Source: Gammaproteobacteria bacterium (lineage in GTDB: Bacteria > Pseudomonadota > Gammaproteobacteria > Pseudomonadales > Azotimanducaceae). Taken from it: DNA of 64,000 nucleotides. Made by a program: the position numbers and the translations under genes. The stretch lies in contig JAHEEG010000002.1 in NCBI GenBank assembly GCA_024640825.1, positions 1-64,000 on the forward strand. Direction: 5' to 3'. Positions 54,401 to 64,000 of the stretch are shown piece after piece. Position 1 is the stretch's first letter. Each line of letters opens with the position of its first letter. The notes beneath the pieces were generated by a model, which did no database searches, had not been told where the DNA came from, and saw nothing but the letters and a program-made list of their open reading frames with translations.

Positions 54401-57400
54401 CAGCGCCTTCTACGCGACCAACGCGTTGCTGCGAGGTGCCGAGCTGAGCGCCTTGAAGCAGGAACTGCATGCACAGATCTCCCGGATTGCCCAGTATCAG
54501 CACATCACCGGGGTCAACATCACGCGCTTTGTTCTGCAGATCGTCAACAGCCTGCTGGGCCAGGCGGATGTGGAACCCAATCCGGATCGGGGTTACTCGC
54601 TGGGCGTCAGCAACGAGGAGGACCGGGTCGCTCACGGGGTGGTCTATGTGCTTCGTCTCTACTACGCCGTTCTGTTCAACGACCACTCCGGAGCCATCAA
54701 CATTCTCGAGCTGGCCAATCGCTACGGCGAATCGCTGGCCGGGTCTCCCCTTCTGGCCCTGTTGAAATTCTCCGAAACCATGGTCCACATCCGGGCGCGA
54801 GAAGCACTTGAGAGCAACGAGGCGGGGCCTGCCGGTCCGCGCAGCGCCGCCGTCATCCGGCGCAACATCCGCTGGTTCGAACGCTGGCAGAAGCGCGGCG
54901 CTTCGAATCTACAGCCCAAGCTGCTGCTGTTGCAGGCAGAAATGGCCTGGCGGCGAGGCGCTACGACTCGTGCGCTGGAGCTGTACGAACGGGCCGCAGA
55001 GCGTGCCCGTCGACAGGGTCTGGCAAATGATGAAGCGTTGGCCTACGAGCTGGCCGCGAGATCTTGCGACCGAGCCGGGCGAACAGACTTCGCGCGTCTG
55101 TTCGCACGCAGCGCCCATCAGACATATCTGCGCTGGGGCGCGACCGCAAAGACCAATCAGCTGGAACGGGAATTTCACGCCCTGCTCCAGGACGGTCGGG
55201 CAACCAGCCGGCCCAGCTCGCTGTCCATGGGAGATCTCGCGGAGCTGACGGTTCGCGATCTCCACGCGCAGTCGGTATCGATGGAAAGCACGGAGTTCAA
55301 CGAGCGCATTCTGGATACCACCACGGTACTGCGGGCAGCGCAGACAATCTCCGGGGAGATTCTGCTTGACCGCGTTCTCACCAAACTGATGCATCTGGCG
55401 TTGGAGCATGCGGGCGCTCAGAAGGCCTGCATGATGCTGGCCCACGAAGGACGACTGTTCGTGGAAGCCATCGCTTCGGTTGACGGAGGCCGCACGGAGC
55501 GTGTTGTCCCACCGCAGCCGCTGGAAGCCTCAGATGAAGTGCCGGAAAGCATCGTGCAGTTCGTGGCACGCACCAAACAGGCGCTGGTCATTGGTGATGC
55601 AACGGCAGAAGACGTGTTTACGCAGGATCCCTACGTCAAGCGGCTGCAGCCGCTGTCGGTCATGTGCCTTCCCATCATCCATAGAGGTGAGATCACGGGA
55701 ATACTCTATATCGAGCATCGCTGGCTGACCGACGTTTTCACACAGCAGCGGGTTGAAGTGCTGGCGCTGTTGTCATCGCAGGCCGCCATATCCATTGAGA
55801 ATGCCCGCCTGTACGCGGATCTGCAATCAACCCAGGACGAGTACCGCACGCTCTACGACAACGCGATCGAAGGGCTGTTCCGAATCAGCCCCCAGGGAGT
55901 GCTGCTGTCGGCCAACCCGACTCTGGCAAGAATTCTCGGTTTCGAAAACGTGCTCGCGCTGCTGGACGAGTATCGCGAGTTGCTCGATCGAATTTTCCTG
56001 TCCCAGGAGCAGGTCGGTCAGTTCCTCTCTCAGCTGGAGGAGCACCGCCTGGTGAACGGCTTCGAAGCCCAGGGGGTCGCCCGGGACGGCCGCACTTTCT
56101 GGATGGCGCTGACCGCGCGGCTCAACCGGGATGCAGATCAGGGCGACTACATCGACGGTTCGCTGATGGATATTTCCGAACGCATCGAGAGGGAGCAGGC
56201 GGACAAGCAAAGACAGATTGCCGAAGCAGCAACCCTGGCCAAGAGCGATTTTCTCGCCAACATGAGCCACGAGATACGGACCCCAATGAACGCCATCCTG
56301 GGCTTCTCCAAGCTTGTCATGGAGACCTCCCTGGATCGCAAGCAGCACGAATACGTTACCTCGATCAACAACGCCGCCGGCAACCTGCTTACCCTGATCA
56401 ACGACATCCTGGACTTCTCGAAAATCGAAGCCGGCAAGCTTAATTTGGAGCACCGGCCCTTCAAGCTGACTGACACCCTCGCCGAGGTGGAAAGGCTGTT
56501 TCGGACAGATCTGCGCAAGCGTAATCTGCATCTGGTGGTTGAAGACACGACCGCCGAACATCCCGACTTCCCGGAAACCGGGATACTGATAGGAGATTCT
56601 TTACGTCTCCAGCAGGTGCTGGTGAATCTGGTGGGCAACGCCCTGAAGTTCACCAAAGTCGGTGAGATCCGATTGAGCATCGAAGTCCTGGAAGTCTGGC
56701 CTGAGACGGTAACGCTGCAGGTCACCGTAGCGGATACCGGAATCGGCATCGGCGAGGAACAGCAGGCCCGCCTGTTCGAATCTTTCGAGCAGGCAGAATC
56801 GTCGACCACCCGACGCTTCGGTGGCACCGGGCTTGGCCTAACCATATGCCGTCGACTGGTCGAGGTCATGGGCGGGGAAATAGGTGTGGAATCCGAACCC
56901 GGCAGAGGCAGCACCTTCCGCTTCACGGCCAGGTTCGGACTGCCCGACGCCGGGACAGCGTTGCCGAAGCCAACCGGCACTCGAGATCGCGACGCTTCTA
57001 TTCTGCAGGGCCGCCGGATACTGGTCGCAGAGGACAACCCCATCAACCAGCAGCTCGCTCTGGAATTCCTGCAACGCTCGGGCGCGCTGGTGCAGATCGC
57101 GGAGAATGGCAGAGCGGCTGTCGATGAAGCCACCGCCGACGACTACGACGCGATCCTGATGGACATTCATATGCCTGAACTCGACGGTCTCGAAGCAACG
57201 CGCACTCTGCGTGAGCAGGACCTGAAGGTGCCCATTATCGCCGTTTCAGCGGATGCTCTGTCGACGCGGCGCAGCGCCGCCCTGGAGGCGGGTTGCGACG
57301 CTTATGTAACCAAACCCATCGACTTCGAAGAGCTGTTGGGCGAACTGGCCAGGCTGCTGCCCGATGTCGATGCCACAACCCTGCGGCGCCGCGCCAGCGA

Positions 57401-57899
57401 TCGCCTGGCCGCGACCAATGCCAGCGCAGCAACGCAGCCAGAGGATGAACCAGTTGCGACGGATAACGACGCGCCAGCGGACAAGGCGCTGGAACAGACG
57501 CTGGCAAATCTGACCCTGAGGCGGCTACCGGGGATCGACATCGCTGAGGCCATCAAAGGCCACAATGGCAACGTGCGTCTCATGGTCAAGCTGATGGGCG
57601 ATTTCGGTCGCTACTACGGCGATGCCGGCGCCCGCATGCGGCTTCTGGTCACCGAAGATCAGCGTGAAGAAGCCGAACGCCTGGCCCACAATCTGCACGG
57701 GGTTGCCGGAAGCTTCGGCGCTCAGCGCCTCAGAGAAGCGTCAAAAACTCTCGAGCTGGCGCTGGCCGACGCGGCAGATCAGAACGTGCTGGGCCTGGTG
57801 CAGAGCTTCGAGGTCGCGCTCACCGAGGTGCTGGAATCTGCGGATGCGCTGGCCAGCGACGAGGTCCAACTCAGATCGAGCGACTTCAGCGAGGGCTGA
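51447..57899 (+). CDS. Giant hybrid sensor kinase: Ser/Thr kinase - AAA ATPase - helical region - GAF - PAS - HisKA/HATPase - REC - HPt
   Basis: [22 protein letters not shown] (kinase loop and DFG); P-loop GASGIGKT at about 52389; GAF near [22 protein letters not shown]-box [21 protein letters not shown] boxes; [22 protein letters not shown]; HPt [16 protein letters not shown]. Confidence 0.96.
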   Translation: MKGVDKVIYESASTQVKRTFWEGQPVVIKSLRSDAVTPGAIARYQHEFRINQSLTSTCVCRALALDETQHRIIFEDLGGFALRDLAQSDKLSLDERLDLAIALTTALQSIHDEGIIHRDLNPGNVIVGEDPSDVHLIDFGLASLSPREYPQQEQMGHLAGTLAYISPEQTGRVNRVVDYRTDLYSLGATLYALFCRRPPFVSQDPLELIHAQIASTPKPPHVIDPAIPQWLSDVIQKLLAKQPENRYQSAAAVRDDLLEGQRHGNVIPFRLGQTDAPGQLVLPKRLYGRQLPLACIQDALTRTARGETLLLEITGASGIGKTALSEVLVRNAAEQGMLIARVDAPALVLQNAESLWLALLRPVIRQAMSQGSSSGDALLSRLERLPAVTLATLAGHLPDLQHGLQGVGERTQNAEPLPAAIDRLLKAIHPQALCLVMEDVDRIPEEFLQRLLQTAAQRRHLLLAITREQADPTLFSGPRLATKRLALELEFLDKAAIRSLLADMMSHGEARVRELASELYDKSDGLPGDLLDLIFELHRDQVLAYDLKAGEWIWDLERVRGYFFSNNSGQRVRAQIAALPAESSEALEVAAALGESFSTATLGEILGCDATSVAGALRPAVSQGLIRLTDALPGIAGDVGYQFAHPRIRAQAYGAIDQQRKPILHEIIADRLSGHSRPDSDTIIRIADHLNAATDPTCIENERRIKVAYHNLLAAREALDQGSFAAAYRYCRTGLSLATESERAEQAVYQELAQCAAEAAFFCGDFEQLYRVIREAPFRSSTIDEVRVRAAVVQNRLREAERLAADALLNLGGPHVKPTPNDPGRSVLPRGLRRMTRSLQRRAHRSLPTPLRTMEDVRQNQILRFYGYMLHTGYHLGSVNLTRHANAVMRQARRSGYCAEVAFACAALAAGAAADGDMANARRLAQQTRLLASRFPEASFSIRSTTVLNGLVEPWCGSLDQTLNALTENIDTSMAQQDYEFAAAASAFYATNALLRGAELSALKQELHAQISRIAQYQHITGVNITRFVLQIVNSLLGQADVEPNPDRGYSLGVSNEEDRVAHGVVYVLRLYYAVLFNDHSGAINILELANRYGESLAGSPLLALLKFSETMVHIRAREALESNEAGPAGPRSAAVIRRNIRWFERWQKRGASNLQPKLLLLQAEMAWRRGATTRALELYERAAERARRQGLANDEALAYELAARSCDRAGRTDFARLFARSAHQTYLRWGATAKTNQLEREFHALLQDGRATSRPSSLSMGDLAELTVRDLHAQSVSMESTEFNERILDTTTVLRAAQTISGEILLDRVLTKLMHLALEHAGAQKACMMLAHEGRLFVEAIASVDGGRTERVVPPQPLEASDEVPESIVQFVARTKQALVIGDATAEDVFTQDPYVKRLQPLSVMCLPIIHRGEITGILYIEHRWLTDVFTQQRVEVLALLSSQAAISIENARLYADLQSTQDEYRTLYDNAIEGLFRISPQGVLLSANPTLARILGFENVLALLDEYRELLDRIFLSQEQVGQFLSQLEEHRLVNGFEAQGVARDGRTFWMALTARLNRDADQGDYIDGSLMDISERIEREQADKQRQIAEAATLAKSDFLANMSHEIRTPMNAILGFSKLVMETSLDRKQHEYVTSINNAAGNLLTLINDILDFSKIEAGKLNLEHRPFKLTDTLAEVERLFRTDLRKRNLHLVVEDTTAEHPDFPETGILIGDSLRLQQVLVNLVGNALKFTKVGEIRLSIEVLEVWPETVTLQVTVADTGIGIGEEQQARLFESFEQAESSTTRRFGGTGLGLTICRRLVEVMGGEIGVESEPGRGSTFRFTARFGLPDAGTALPKPTGTRDRDASILQGRRILVAEDNPINQQLALEFLQRSGALVQIAENGRAAVDEATADDYDAILMDIHMPELDGLEATRTLREQDLKVPIIAVSADALSTRRSAALEAGCDAYVTKPIDFEELLGELARLLPDVDATTLRRRASDRLAATNASAATQPEDEPVATDNDAPADKALEQTLANLTLRRLPGIDIAEAIKGHNGNVRLMVKLMGDFGRYYGDAGARMRLLVTEDQREEAERLAHNLHGVAGSFGAQRLREASKTLELALADAADQNVLGLVQSFEVALTEVLESADALASDEVQLRSSDFSEG

Positions 57900-58764
57900 C
57901 ATCGAGCAGCGGAAGCAGCTCTTCGTCCCTGTGGAGCCCGACAAAATCGAACAGCTTCGCATCGGAAAGATGAGACGGCACCACGCGTGAGAGGCTGCGT
58001 GCAATATTGCGAACGCGGCCCGGGGTTTCCCGATCCCAGCGCAGGAGCATTTCCTTGACCACCTGACGCTGCAAATTTTCCTGCCTGCCACAGAGGTTAC
58101 ACGGGATGACGGGAAAACCACGATGCGACGCCCAGCGTGCCAGATCCCGCTCCCGACAGTAGAACAACGGCCGTATCACAACGTTGTGACCGTCGTCACT
58201 CTTGAGCTTGGGAGGCATCGCCTTCAGCCTCCCGCCGAAGAACATGTTGAGAAACAGCGTTTCAACGACGTCATCGAGGTGGTGACCCAACGCCACTTTG
58301 GTCGCCCCGATTCGGCGGGCACAGGCATAGAGAATGCCCCGCCTGAGTCGGGAACAGACTGGGCAGGTAGTTTTGCCCTCCGGCGTCAGCGTCTGCACCA
58401 GGCTGAAGGTGTCCTGCTGCAAAATGTGATAGGGGAGCCCCAGTCCTTCCAGGTAGTCGGGCAGCACCTGAGGGGGATACCCGGGCTGCTTCTGGTCCAG
58501 ATGTACCGGAATGAGATCGAAACTTACCGGCGCTGCCCTCTGCAGGTTCTGCAGTATATCCAACAGCGCGTAAGAGTCTTTGCCGCCGGACAGGCAGACC
58601 ATGACCCGGTCGCCATCTTCGATGAGATTAAAATCCGCGATCGCCTTTCCCACCTGGCTCCGCAGGCGCTTATGCAGCTTGTTGATCGCATATTGGTGCT
58701 TACGGTCGTCGACGTGCTCGGGGCCGCCAGCTGGCGCTTGAGAGTCATGAAACTGAGCGGACAA
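57886..58764 (-). CDS. ttcA: tRNA 2-thiocytidine(32) biosynthesis protein TtcA
   Basis: [74 protein letters not shown]. Confidence 0.97.
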   Translation of the reverse strand: MSAQFHDSQAPAGGPEHVDDRKHQYAINKLHKRLRSQVGKAIADFNLIEDGDRVMVCLSGGKDSYALLDILQNLQRAAPVSFDLIPVHLDQKQPGYPPQVLPDYLEGLGLPYHILQQDTFSLVQTLTPEGKTTCPVCSRLRRGILYACARRIGATKVALGHHLDDVVETLFLNMFFGGRLKAMPPKLKSDDGHNVVIRPLFYCRERDLARWASHRGFPVIPCNLCGRQENLQRQVVKEMLLRWDRETPGRVRNIARSLSRVVPSHLSDAKLFDFVGLHRDEELLPLLDVSPR

Positions 58765-58805
58765 GTGTACCTCCCGCGGAGTCAGCGAGGTGCTTTTCTA
58801 CCGCG

Positions 58806-60809
58806 CTAGCCCACTTCGCGCAACTCGCCAGCGGTAACGAAGCGGAGGAACTCGCCGGCGGGCAACGGCTGGGAGAAGTAGAAACCCTGGACGTAATCGC
58901 AGCCGATTTGCTTGAGCCGGTCTACCTGATCCGCCGTCTCAACGCCTTCGGCCACGACCCGCATACCGAAAATCCGACCCATGCTGACAATCGAGGCCAC
59001 CAGGCCGTAATCCCGCGTATTGGACAGCTCGTCGATGAAAGTTTTGTCGATCTTGAGCACGTCGAATTCGAACCTCCGCAGATATCCCAGAGATGAGAAC
59101 CCGGTGCCAAAATCGTCCAGGGCAACGGAGCTGCCTAGAGAACGTGCTCGTGCCAGAAATCTCGAAACGCCTTCACTGTTTTCCATCAGAGCGCTTTCCG
59201 TGAGTTCCAGCGTGATGCCGTTGTCCTCAGCCGTTTCCAGCAAATCCAGAAGTTCCTCAGCGTCCTCATCATGCCGCAGCTGCACGGCGCTCACATTCAG
59301 GGATACTCGCAGCTGATCCAGGCCTATGTCCTGCCACTCTCGCAGCTGGCGCTGACTTTCCGACACCACCCAGCGGCCGATGTCGACGATGAGACCCGTA
59401 TCCTCCGCCACCGGGATAAACTCATCCGGAGAGACCATGCCTAATTCCGGATGCTGCCAGCGCAGGGACGCTTCAGCCCCGCACACAACGCCGCGTTTGA
59501 TATCCACCAAGGGCTGATAGAACAGAACCAGCTGGTTGCTGGTTATCGCCCGACGCAGCGCCGATTCAAGCTCGAGCCGGCGCTCGGCGCGGGCATTCAT
59601 ACCTGGCTCGAAGAAGGCCAGGCTGTTACCCCCTTGCCCCTTAATCTGGGTGCGTGCAGCATCCGCCTTCTGCAGCAGCTCGCCGGTTTCGACGCCATCC
59701 TGCGGGACGATGGCTGTGCCGATGCTGGACGTGATAAAGAGTTCTTTCTCGCCGAGATGGAAAGGTTTATTAATCTCTGCAAGTATGTGTCGAGCCAGCC
59801 TCTCGATGTCACCATGATCAGACACCTCCGTCGTAAGCACCACAAAGTGGTCGCTGCCCAGCCTGGCTACGGTATCGGACTCGTCCACGCACATGGCTAT
59901 GCGTGAAGCAGCCTCCATGAGGATCTGATCGCCCCGTGCGGGCCCGACAGAGTCGTTGACGATCTTGAAGCGGTCGAGGTCGATGCTGATGAGCGCGCCC
60001 ATGAAGTCCTTGTCGTGCGCCCGCAACAGGACACGGGTCAGCCGCTCCTGAAACAGATTCCGGTTCGGAAGTCTGGTGAGCGTGTCGTGATGCGCCTGCC
60101 AGAGCAGAAGGCGTCTGGATGCGTCGGTACCTACCAGATCCATGGACAGCGTCAGAAATCCAGCCACCTCGCCACTCGGGCCAGCAAGGGTCATCCGGGT
60201 TACCTTGTCGGCAAAGGCCTCGCCATGTTTGTTGCGCAGCCGGAATTCACCCACCCAGCGTCCGTTACTGTCGAGCGCGGTGCGCATAGCATCGTAGAAC
60301 TTGAAACCCGGCTGGCCCGAGTGGTTGAAGGAGATCTCCTCGCCCGCCACCTCGTCCTGTGTATAGCCGGTCATCCGGCAATACGCATCGTTGACGGCGA
60401 GGATCCGGTCCTGAACATCTGATACGACGATGGGACTGGGGGCGTGGTCAAACAGCTTCTGATCGAACCCGTTGAAGTCAAATCCGTCCAGTGCGTGCCC
60501 GGGCTCGTCACGCTCTCGAGGCCGACGATTTACAGAAACTCCGGCAAGGATCAGGCCGAACAGAGTCATTAACGCCAACAGGGTCTGCTGACCGCTGCTT
60601 GCGAGCAGCGTCGGACCCTGGGACCAGTAATAGCCGGCGACGAACGGTGGCAGCCAGCAGAGAATGGCCAGCCAGTTCGTGCCGCGTGCGCGCATCCCCG
60701 ACCCACCGAACACCTGGATCGACGCCTTAAGCTGCGCTCCTCGCCTCTCCAAGCCATTCGTGCCGATCATCAAGCCCATGAATCCAGCCGCGTTTCCCAG
60801 AACCGTCAC
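58806..60809 (-). CDS. PAS-GGDEF-EAL protein with degenerate GGDEF (GSDHF) and EAL (EAS) signatures
   Basis: Two N-terminal TM segments; PAS; GGDEF fold HDTLTRLPNRNLFQERL...RLGSDHFVVL; EAL fold GAEASLRWQHPELG...LNVSAVQL...LELTESALM...ALDDFGTGFSSL...DVLKIDKTFI...VVAEGVET...YVQGFYFSQPLP. Confidence 0.95.
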   Translation of the reverse strand: MTVLGNAAGFMGLMIGTNGLERRGAQLKASIQVFGGSGMRARGTNWLAILCWLPPFVAGYYWSQGPTLLASSGQQTLLALMTLFGLILAGVSVNRRPRERDEPGHALDGFDFNGFDQKLFDHAPSPIVVSDVQDRILAVNDAYCRMTGYTQDEVAGEEISFNHSGQPGFKFYDAMRTALDSNGRWVGEFRLRNKHGEAFADKVTRMTLAGPSGEVAGFLTLSMDLVGTDASRRLLLWQAHHDTLTRLPNRNLFQERLTRVLLRAHDKDFMGALISIDLDRFKIVNDSVGPARGDQILMEAASRIAMCVDESDTVARLGSDHFVVLTTEVSDHGDIERLARHILAEINKPFHLGEKELFITSSIGTAIVPQDGVETGELLQKADAARTQIKGQGGNSLAFFEPGMNARAERRLELESALRRAITSNQLVLFYQPLVDIKRGVVCGAEASLRWQHPELGMVSPDEFIPVAEDTGLIVDIGRWVVSESQRQLREWQDIGLDQLRVSLNVSAVQLRHDEDAEELLDLLETAEDNGITLELTESALMENSEGVSRFLARARSLGSSVALDDFGTGFSSLGYLRRFEFDVLKIDKTFIDELSNTRDYGLVASIVSMGRIFGMRVVAEGVETADQVDRLKQIGCDYVQGFYFSQPLPAGEFLRFVTAGELREVG

Positions 60810-60860
60810 CTAAAATTAGTTGACCGCGGAGAAACCGCAAACCGAACTCGCCAGCAGGAT

Positions 60861-63350
60861 TCAGCTCAGCCCGCGCAGTACAAGAATGGGAGGAGACGCC
60901 ACTAGGGTGCGGGTTCCAAGGATGCCTACGACGGAGATCAGCAGAGCGCCTGCCAAGGGTCCCACCACCCAGAGCACCGGATGTATTTGCGCGCCCAGCT
61001 CGAACACCTGATGCTGCAGAACGGCCACGGTAATTTCGGAACCCACTACCGCCACGATTCCGGCAAACAGCCCCAGAATGGCAAACTCGGCCGCGAGCGA
61101 GCTGGCAATGAGCCGTCGCGAACCTCCCAAAGTCCGGATCAGAGCATGTTCATGCATGCGCGTGTCCCGGCTGGCCTGAATGCTTGCCACCAAAACCAGA
61201 CAACCTGCTGCCACAACCAGGCCCAGCACCAGTTCGACGGCCTGCGTGACCCGACGGATGATGCTCTGAACCTGGGTAATGATGGCGTCGACCTCGATCA
61301 CCGTCACCGTGGGAAAACGGGCGAGCAGCTCGTTGAGAAATGTTTTCTGCTCCGGCTTGAGATAGAAGCTGGTCAACCAGGTGGACGGATAGTCCTCAAG
61401 GACCCCCGGTGAAAATATGATGAAGAAATTGGGCCGCATGCTCTCCCAGTCCAGACGGCGCAGGTTGGCGACTTCGACTTCTACGAATTCGCCGGCGATA
61501 TCAAAGACCAAAGTGTCGCCCACGCTGAGGCCAAGATTCTCAGCATAGTCCTGTTCCAGCGACACCAGTGCCCGGGGGTCTCCCTCGGACCACCAGCTGC
61601 CGCTGACCAGACGGTTATCCTGCGGCAGCTCAACTGCCCAGGTAAGATTGCGTTCGGACTCCATGCGCGGCCCTTCCACTGCCTGGGGAGCCCGGGCACT
61701 TTCCCAGGCCTGCGAATCCAACCCATTCGCCCGCACAATGCGTCCCCGGATCATAGGGAAAAAACCGCCGTGACCCTCGGCCACGCTATCCAGCATGGCA
61801 GACAGCTCGTCCACCTGATCCGGGATGATGTTCATCACAAAGTGATTGGGTGCGTCTTCCGGCACCTGGTCCTGCCACTCGTCGAGCAGCGCTGTTCGCA
61901 GCAGCGTCAGGATCAGCAGCAGCATGATCGCCAGACCGAAGATCAGAATCTGGCCGACGTTTTCCCGTCGCCTGCGTTGCAGCCCCGCCAACGCCAGGCG
62001 CCATCCACTACCCGCCTGCATGCCGATGACCCGGCCACCGCGCAGGAGCAACAGGGCAAGCCCCCCGAAAAGCAGCAGCACCGCCGCGCTGCCGACCAGG
62101 GTCCAGAACGTGAGGGCAAGGCTGCCGCTATACCAGATCAGCAATCCGAGACTGCCCAGCGCGGCGCCGGCATAGCTGGCAATCTGCGACGGGGGCGCGT
62201 TGCCCAGATCTCGGCGGATGACACGCATCGGCGATATCTTGTAAAGATGCAGAAGCGGCGGTAACGCGAACGCGAGGGCGCAGATCAAACCTGTTGCGGC
62301 ACCGAGCAGAAATGGTCGGGCAGTGGGTAGCGGCAACGCCATAGGCACGACAGAACCCAGAACAGCCACCATCGCCAGGTGCAACCCTGAGCCGGCCAAC
62401 ATACCGAGGACAGCGGCCACGACACCAACCACACCGAGCAGGAGCACGAAAGCTCGAAGAATCTCTCCGGGCGTGGCGCCCAGGGTTTTGAGAATGGCGA
62501 CGTGATCGTAGTGGCGGCGGGCATAGCGATGGGCCGACAGAGCTACGGCAACCCCCGCCAGAAGCACTCCGAGAAGCCCCCCCAGCAGCAGGAAGGATTC
62601 TGCGCGATCCAGAGCCGCGCCGATGGACGGACTACTGTCCCGGATACCTCGCCAGCGATAGTTGGGGGCCAGCGGCAGGGCCTCTTTCAGCGCCTCCAGA
62701 TCGCTTTCTTCGCCTCGCAGCAGAAGTCGGTAGGAGATGCGGCTGCCAGGTTGTACCACTTCCGTGGCCGGCACATCTTCCATGTTCATCAGAACCCTAG
62801 GGCCGAGATCGTACACGCTGCCGCCGCGATCCGGCTCCCGGACCAGAACCCGGGTCACCTTCAGGCGGGCCAGACCGACCTCGACGTCGTCGCCAACGCT
62901 GAGTCCCAGGGCCGGGAACAGACGGGCATCCATCCACAGCTCCCCCGGAGCCGGCAGCGCCTTTGTCGGCTGCCCGGGGGTAAAAGGCACGTCAGCCACA
63001 ATCAGGGTACCCCTGAGGGGGTAGCCGGGGGACACGGCCTTCACGCTCACCAGTTGGTTCCCGTCTCCAGCGTATATCATGGAGGCGAACAGCATGGTAT
63101 CGGTGGTTTCCAGGCCTCGCTCCCGGGCCGCGTCGCGGAAAGTGTCGGGAACCGGCCGACTGCCGCCGATGTAGCGATCGGCAGCCAGGAAATCGGAAGA
63201 CTCGGACAGCAACGCCTGCTGCAGTCGGTCTACCAGCAGCGCCACTGACGTTACCGTACCCACGGCGACCAGCAGAGCCACGAGCAGCAACCCGAGTTCG
63301 CCGCTACGCCAGTCACGCCAGGCCAGGCGTAAAATCAGTCGGAACTTCAT
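60861..63350 (-). CDS. FtsX-like ABC transporter permease (YbbP-like)
   Basis: MKFRLILRLAWRDWRSGELGLLLVALLVAVGTVTSVALLVDRLQ; AILKTLGATPGEILRAFVL; C-terminal LIRTLGGSRRLIASSLAAEF. Confidence 0.94.
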   Translation of the reverse strand: MKFRLILRLAWRDWRSGELGLLLVALLVAVGTVTSVALLVDRLQQALLSESSDFLAADRYIGGSRPVPDTFRDAARERGLETTDTMLFASMIYAGDGNQLVSVKAVSPGYPLRGTLIVADVPFTPGQPTKALPAPGELWMDARLFPALGLSVGDDVEVGLARLKVTRVLVREPDRGGSVYDLGPRVLMNMEDVPATEVVQPGSRISYRLLLRGEESDLEALKEALPLAPNYRWRGIRDSSPSIGAALDRAESFLLLGGLLGVLLAGVAVALSAHRYARRHYDHVAILKTLGATPGEILRAFVLLLGVVGVVAAVLGMLAGSGLHLAMVAVLGSVVPMALPLPTARPFLLGAATGLICALAFALPPLLHLYKISPMRVIRRDLGNAPPSQIASYAGAALGSLGLLIWYSGSLALTFWTLVGSAAVLLLFGGLALLLLRGGRVIGMQAGSGWRLALAGLQRRRRENVGQILIFGLAIMLLLILTLLRTALLDEWQDQVPEDAPNHFVMNIIPDQVDELSAMLDSVAEGHGGFFPMIRGRIVRANGLDSQAWESARAPQAVEGPRMESERNLTWAVELPQDNRLVSGSWWSEGDPRALVSLEQDYAENLGLSVGDTLVFDIAGEFVEVEVANLRRLDWESMRPNFFIIFSPGVLEDYPSTWLTSFYLKPEQKTFLNELLARFPTVTVIEVDAIITQVQSIIRRVTQAVELVLGLVVAAGCLVLVASIQASRDTRMHEHALIRTLGGSRRLIASSLAAEFAILGLFAGIVAVVGSEITVAVLQHQVFELGAQIHPVLWVVGPLAGALLISVVGILGTRTLVASPPILVLRGLS

Positions 63351-64000
63351 GTCCGCACGCTCCCTGCCACCAGCTCTACCACCCGCTGGCAGCGCTGCGC
63401 CAGCCGGTCGTCGTGGGTAACCAGCACCAGCGTGGTTGCAAACTCGGCGTTGAGCTCGAAGATCAGGTCGATGATTTTCTGTCCGGTTACGGTATCCAGA
63501 TTGCCCGTAGGCTCATCGGCGAACAGCACGTTAGGCCGGGACGCGAACGCGCGAGCGATGGCAACCCGCTGCTGTTCTCCTCCCGACAGCTGCCGCGGAT
63601 AGTGGCCCATGCGCGCGCCGAGCCCAACCTTATCCAGCAGCCTCCGCGCTTCATCCTGAGCGTCATTCTCACCGTGAAGCTCGCCGGGGAGCATGACGTT
63701 CTCCAGGGCTGTCAGGCTGCCGAGCAGTTGAAATGTCTGGAAAACGAAGCCTACCTGCTCGCCGCGAATACGCGCTCTGGCTTCTTCATCAAGGCCGGTG
63801 ATTTCGTTGCCTACCAGAGTCACGGATCCGCCGGTGGGTAGGTCCAACCCCGCCAGAATTCCGAGCAGAGTGGTCTTGCCGGAACCGGAAGCTCCAACAA
63901 TCGCCACGCTCTCTCCTGCATTGATTTCCAGATCTACGCCGTCCAGTATGACAAGCTCACCTTCAGACGTAGCGACAATTTTCTCAACAGATTTGGCTTC
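63347..64000 (-). CDS. ABC transporter ATP-binding protein (YbbA/LolD-like), 5' end outside the window
   Basis: SVAIVGASGSGKTTLLGILAGLD Walker A; QLSGGEQQRVAIARAFASRPNVLFADEPTGNLD; the frame stays open from the listed GTG (63907) to the window end (EAKSVEKIVATSEGELVILDGVDLEINAGES). Confidence 0.95.
   Translation of the reverse strand, partial: EAKSVEKIVATSEGELVILDGVDLEINAGESVAIVGASGSGKTTLLGILAGLDLPTGGSVTLVGNEITGLDEEARARIRGEQVGFVFQTFQLLGSLTALENVMLPGELHGENDAQDEARRLLDKVGLGARMGHYPRQLSGGEQQRVAIARAFASRPNVLFADEPTGNLDTVTGQKIIDLIFELNAEFATTLVLVTHDDRLAQRCQRVVELVAGSVRT

Overview
This 64 kb, GC-rich window looks like gammaproteobacterial chromosome: smc-zipA-ligA gene order, a complete ccmABCDEFGHI operon, nrdB, gpsA, ttcA, ppnN and dinG. 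It is densely coding. I saw no rRNA, tRNA, CRISPR array, prophage or transposase gene. Main blocks: nrdB and gpsA; a leftward acyl-CoA/CoA-ester operon (three acyl-CoA dehydrogenases, an HCCA-isomerase/DsbA-like protein, an alpha/beta hydrolase) that includes a carbamate kinase and a cyclic-2,3-diphosphoglycerate-synthetase-like P-loop protein; a divergent enoyl-CoA hydratase/CDGSH/DUF349 group; a PepSY/PhoP/PhoQ-like system; two TonB-dependent receptors; an M16 protease; a TetR/MFP/ABC exporter operon; ligA/zipA/smc; the ccm operon; a response regulator with a 2150-aa Ser/Thr-kinase/AAA/GAF/PAS/His-kinase/REC/HPt hybrid; ttcA; a PAS-GGDEF-EAL protein; and a YbbAP-like ABC system cut by the window end. 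The best candidates for a second look are: (i) a 143-bp MITE-like element with 30-bp near-perfect terminal inverted repeats between the divergent CoA operons; (ii) the translationally coupled ACAD / cDPGS-like / carbamate-kinase genes; (iii) the giant hybrid kinase; (iv) a tandem C-terminal domain duplication in CcmI; (v) a secreted DUF11-like protein with an 18-bp minisatellite next to a TonB receptor; (vi) paired palindromic operators upstream of the tetR gene. All assignments come from reading the sequence; no database search was run.
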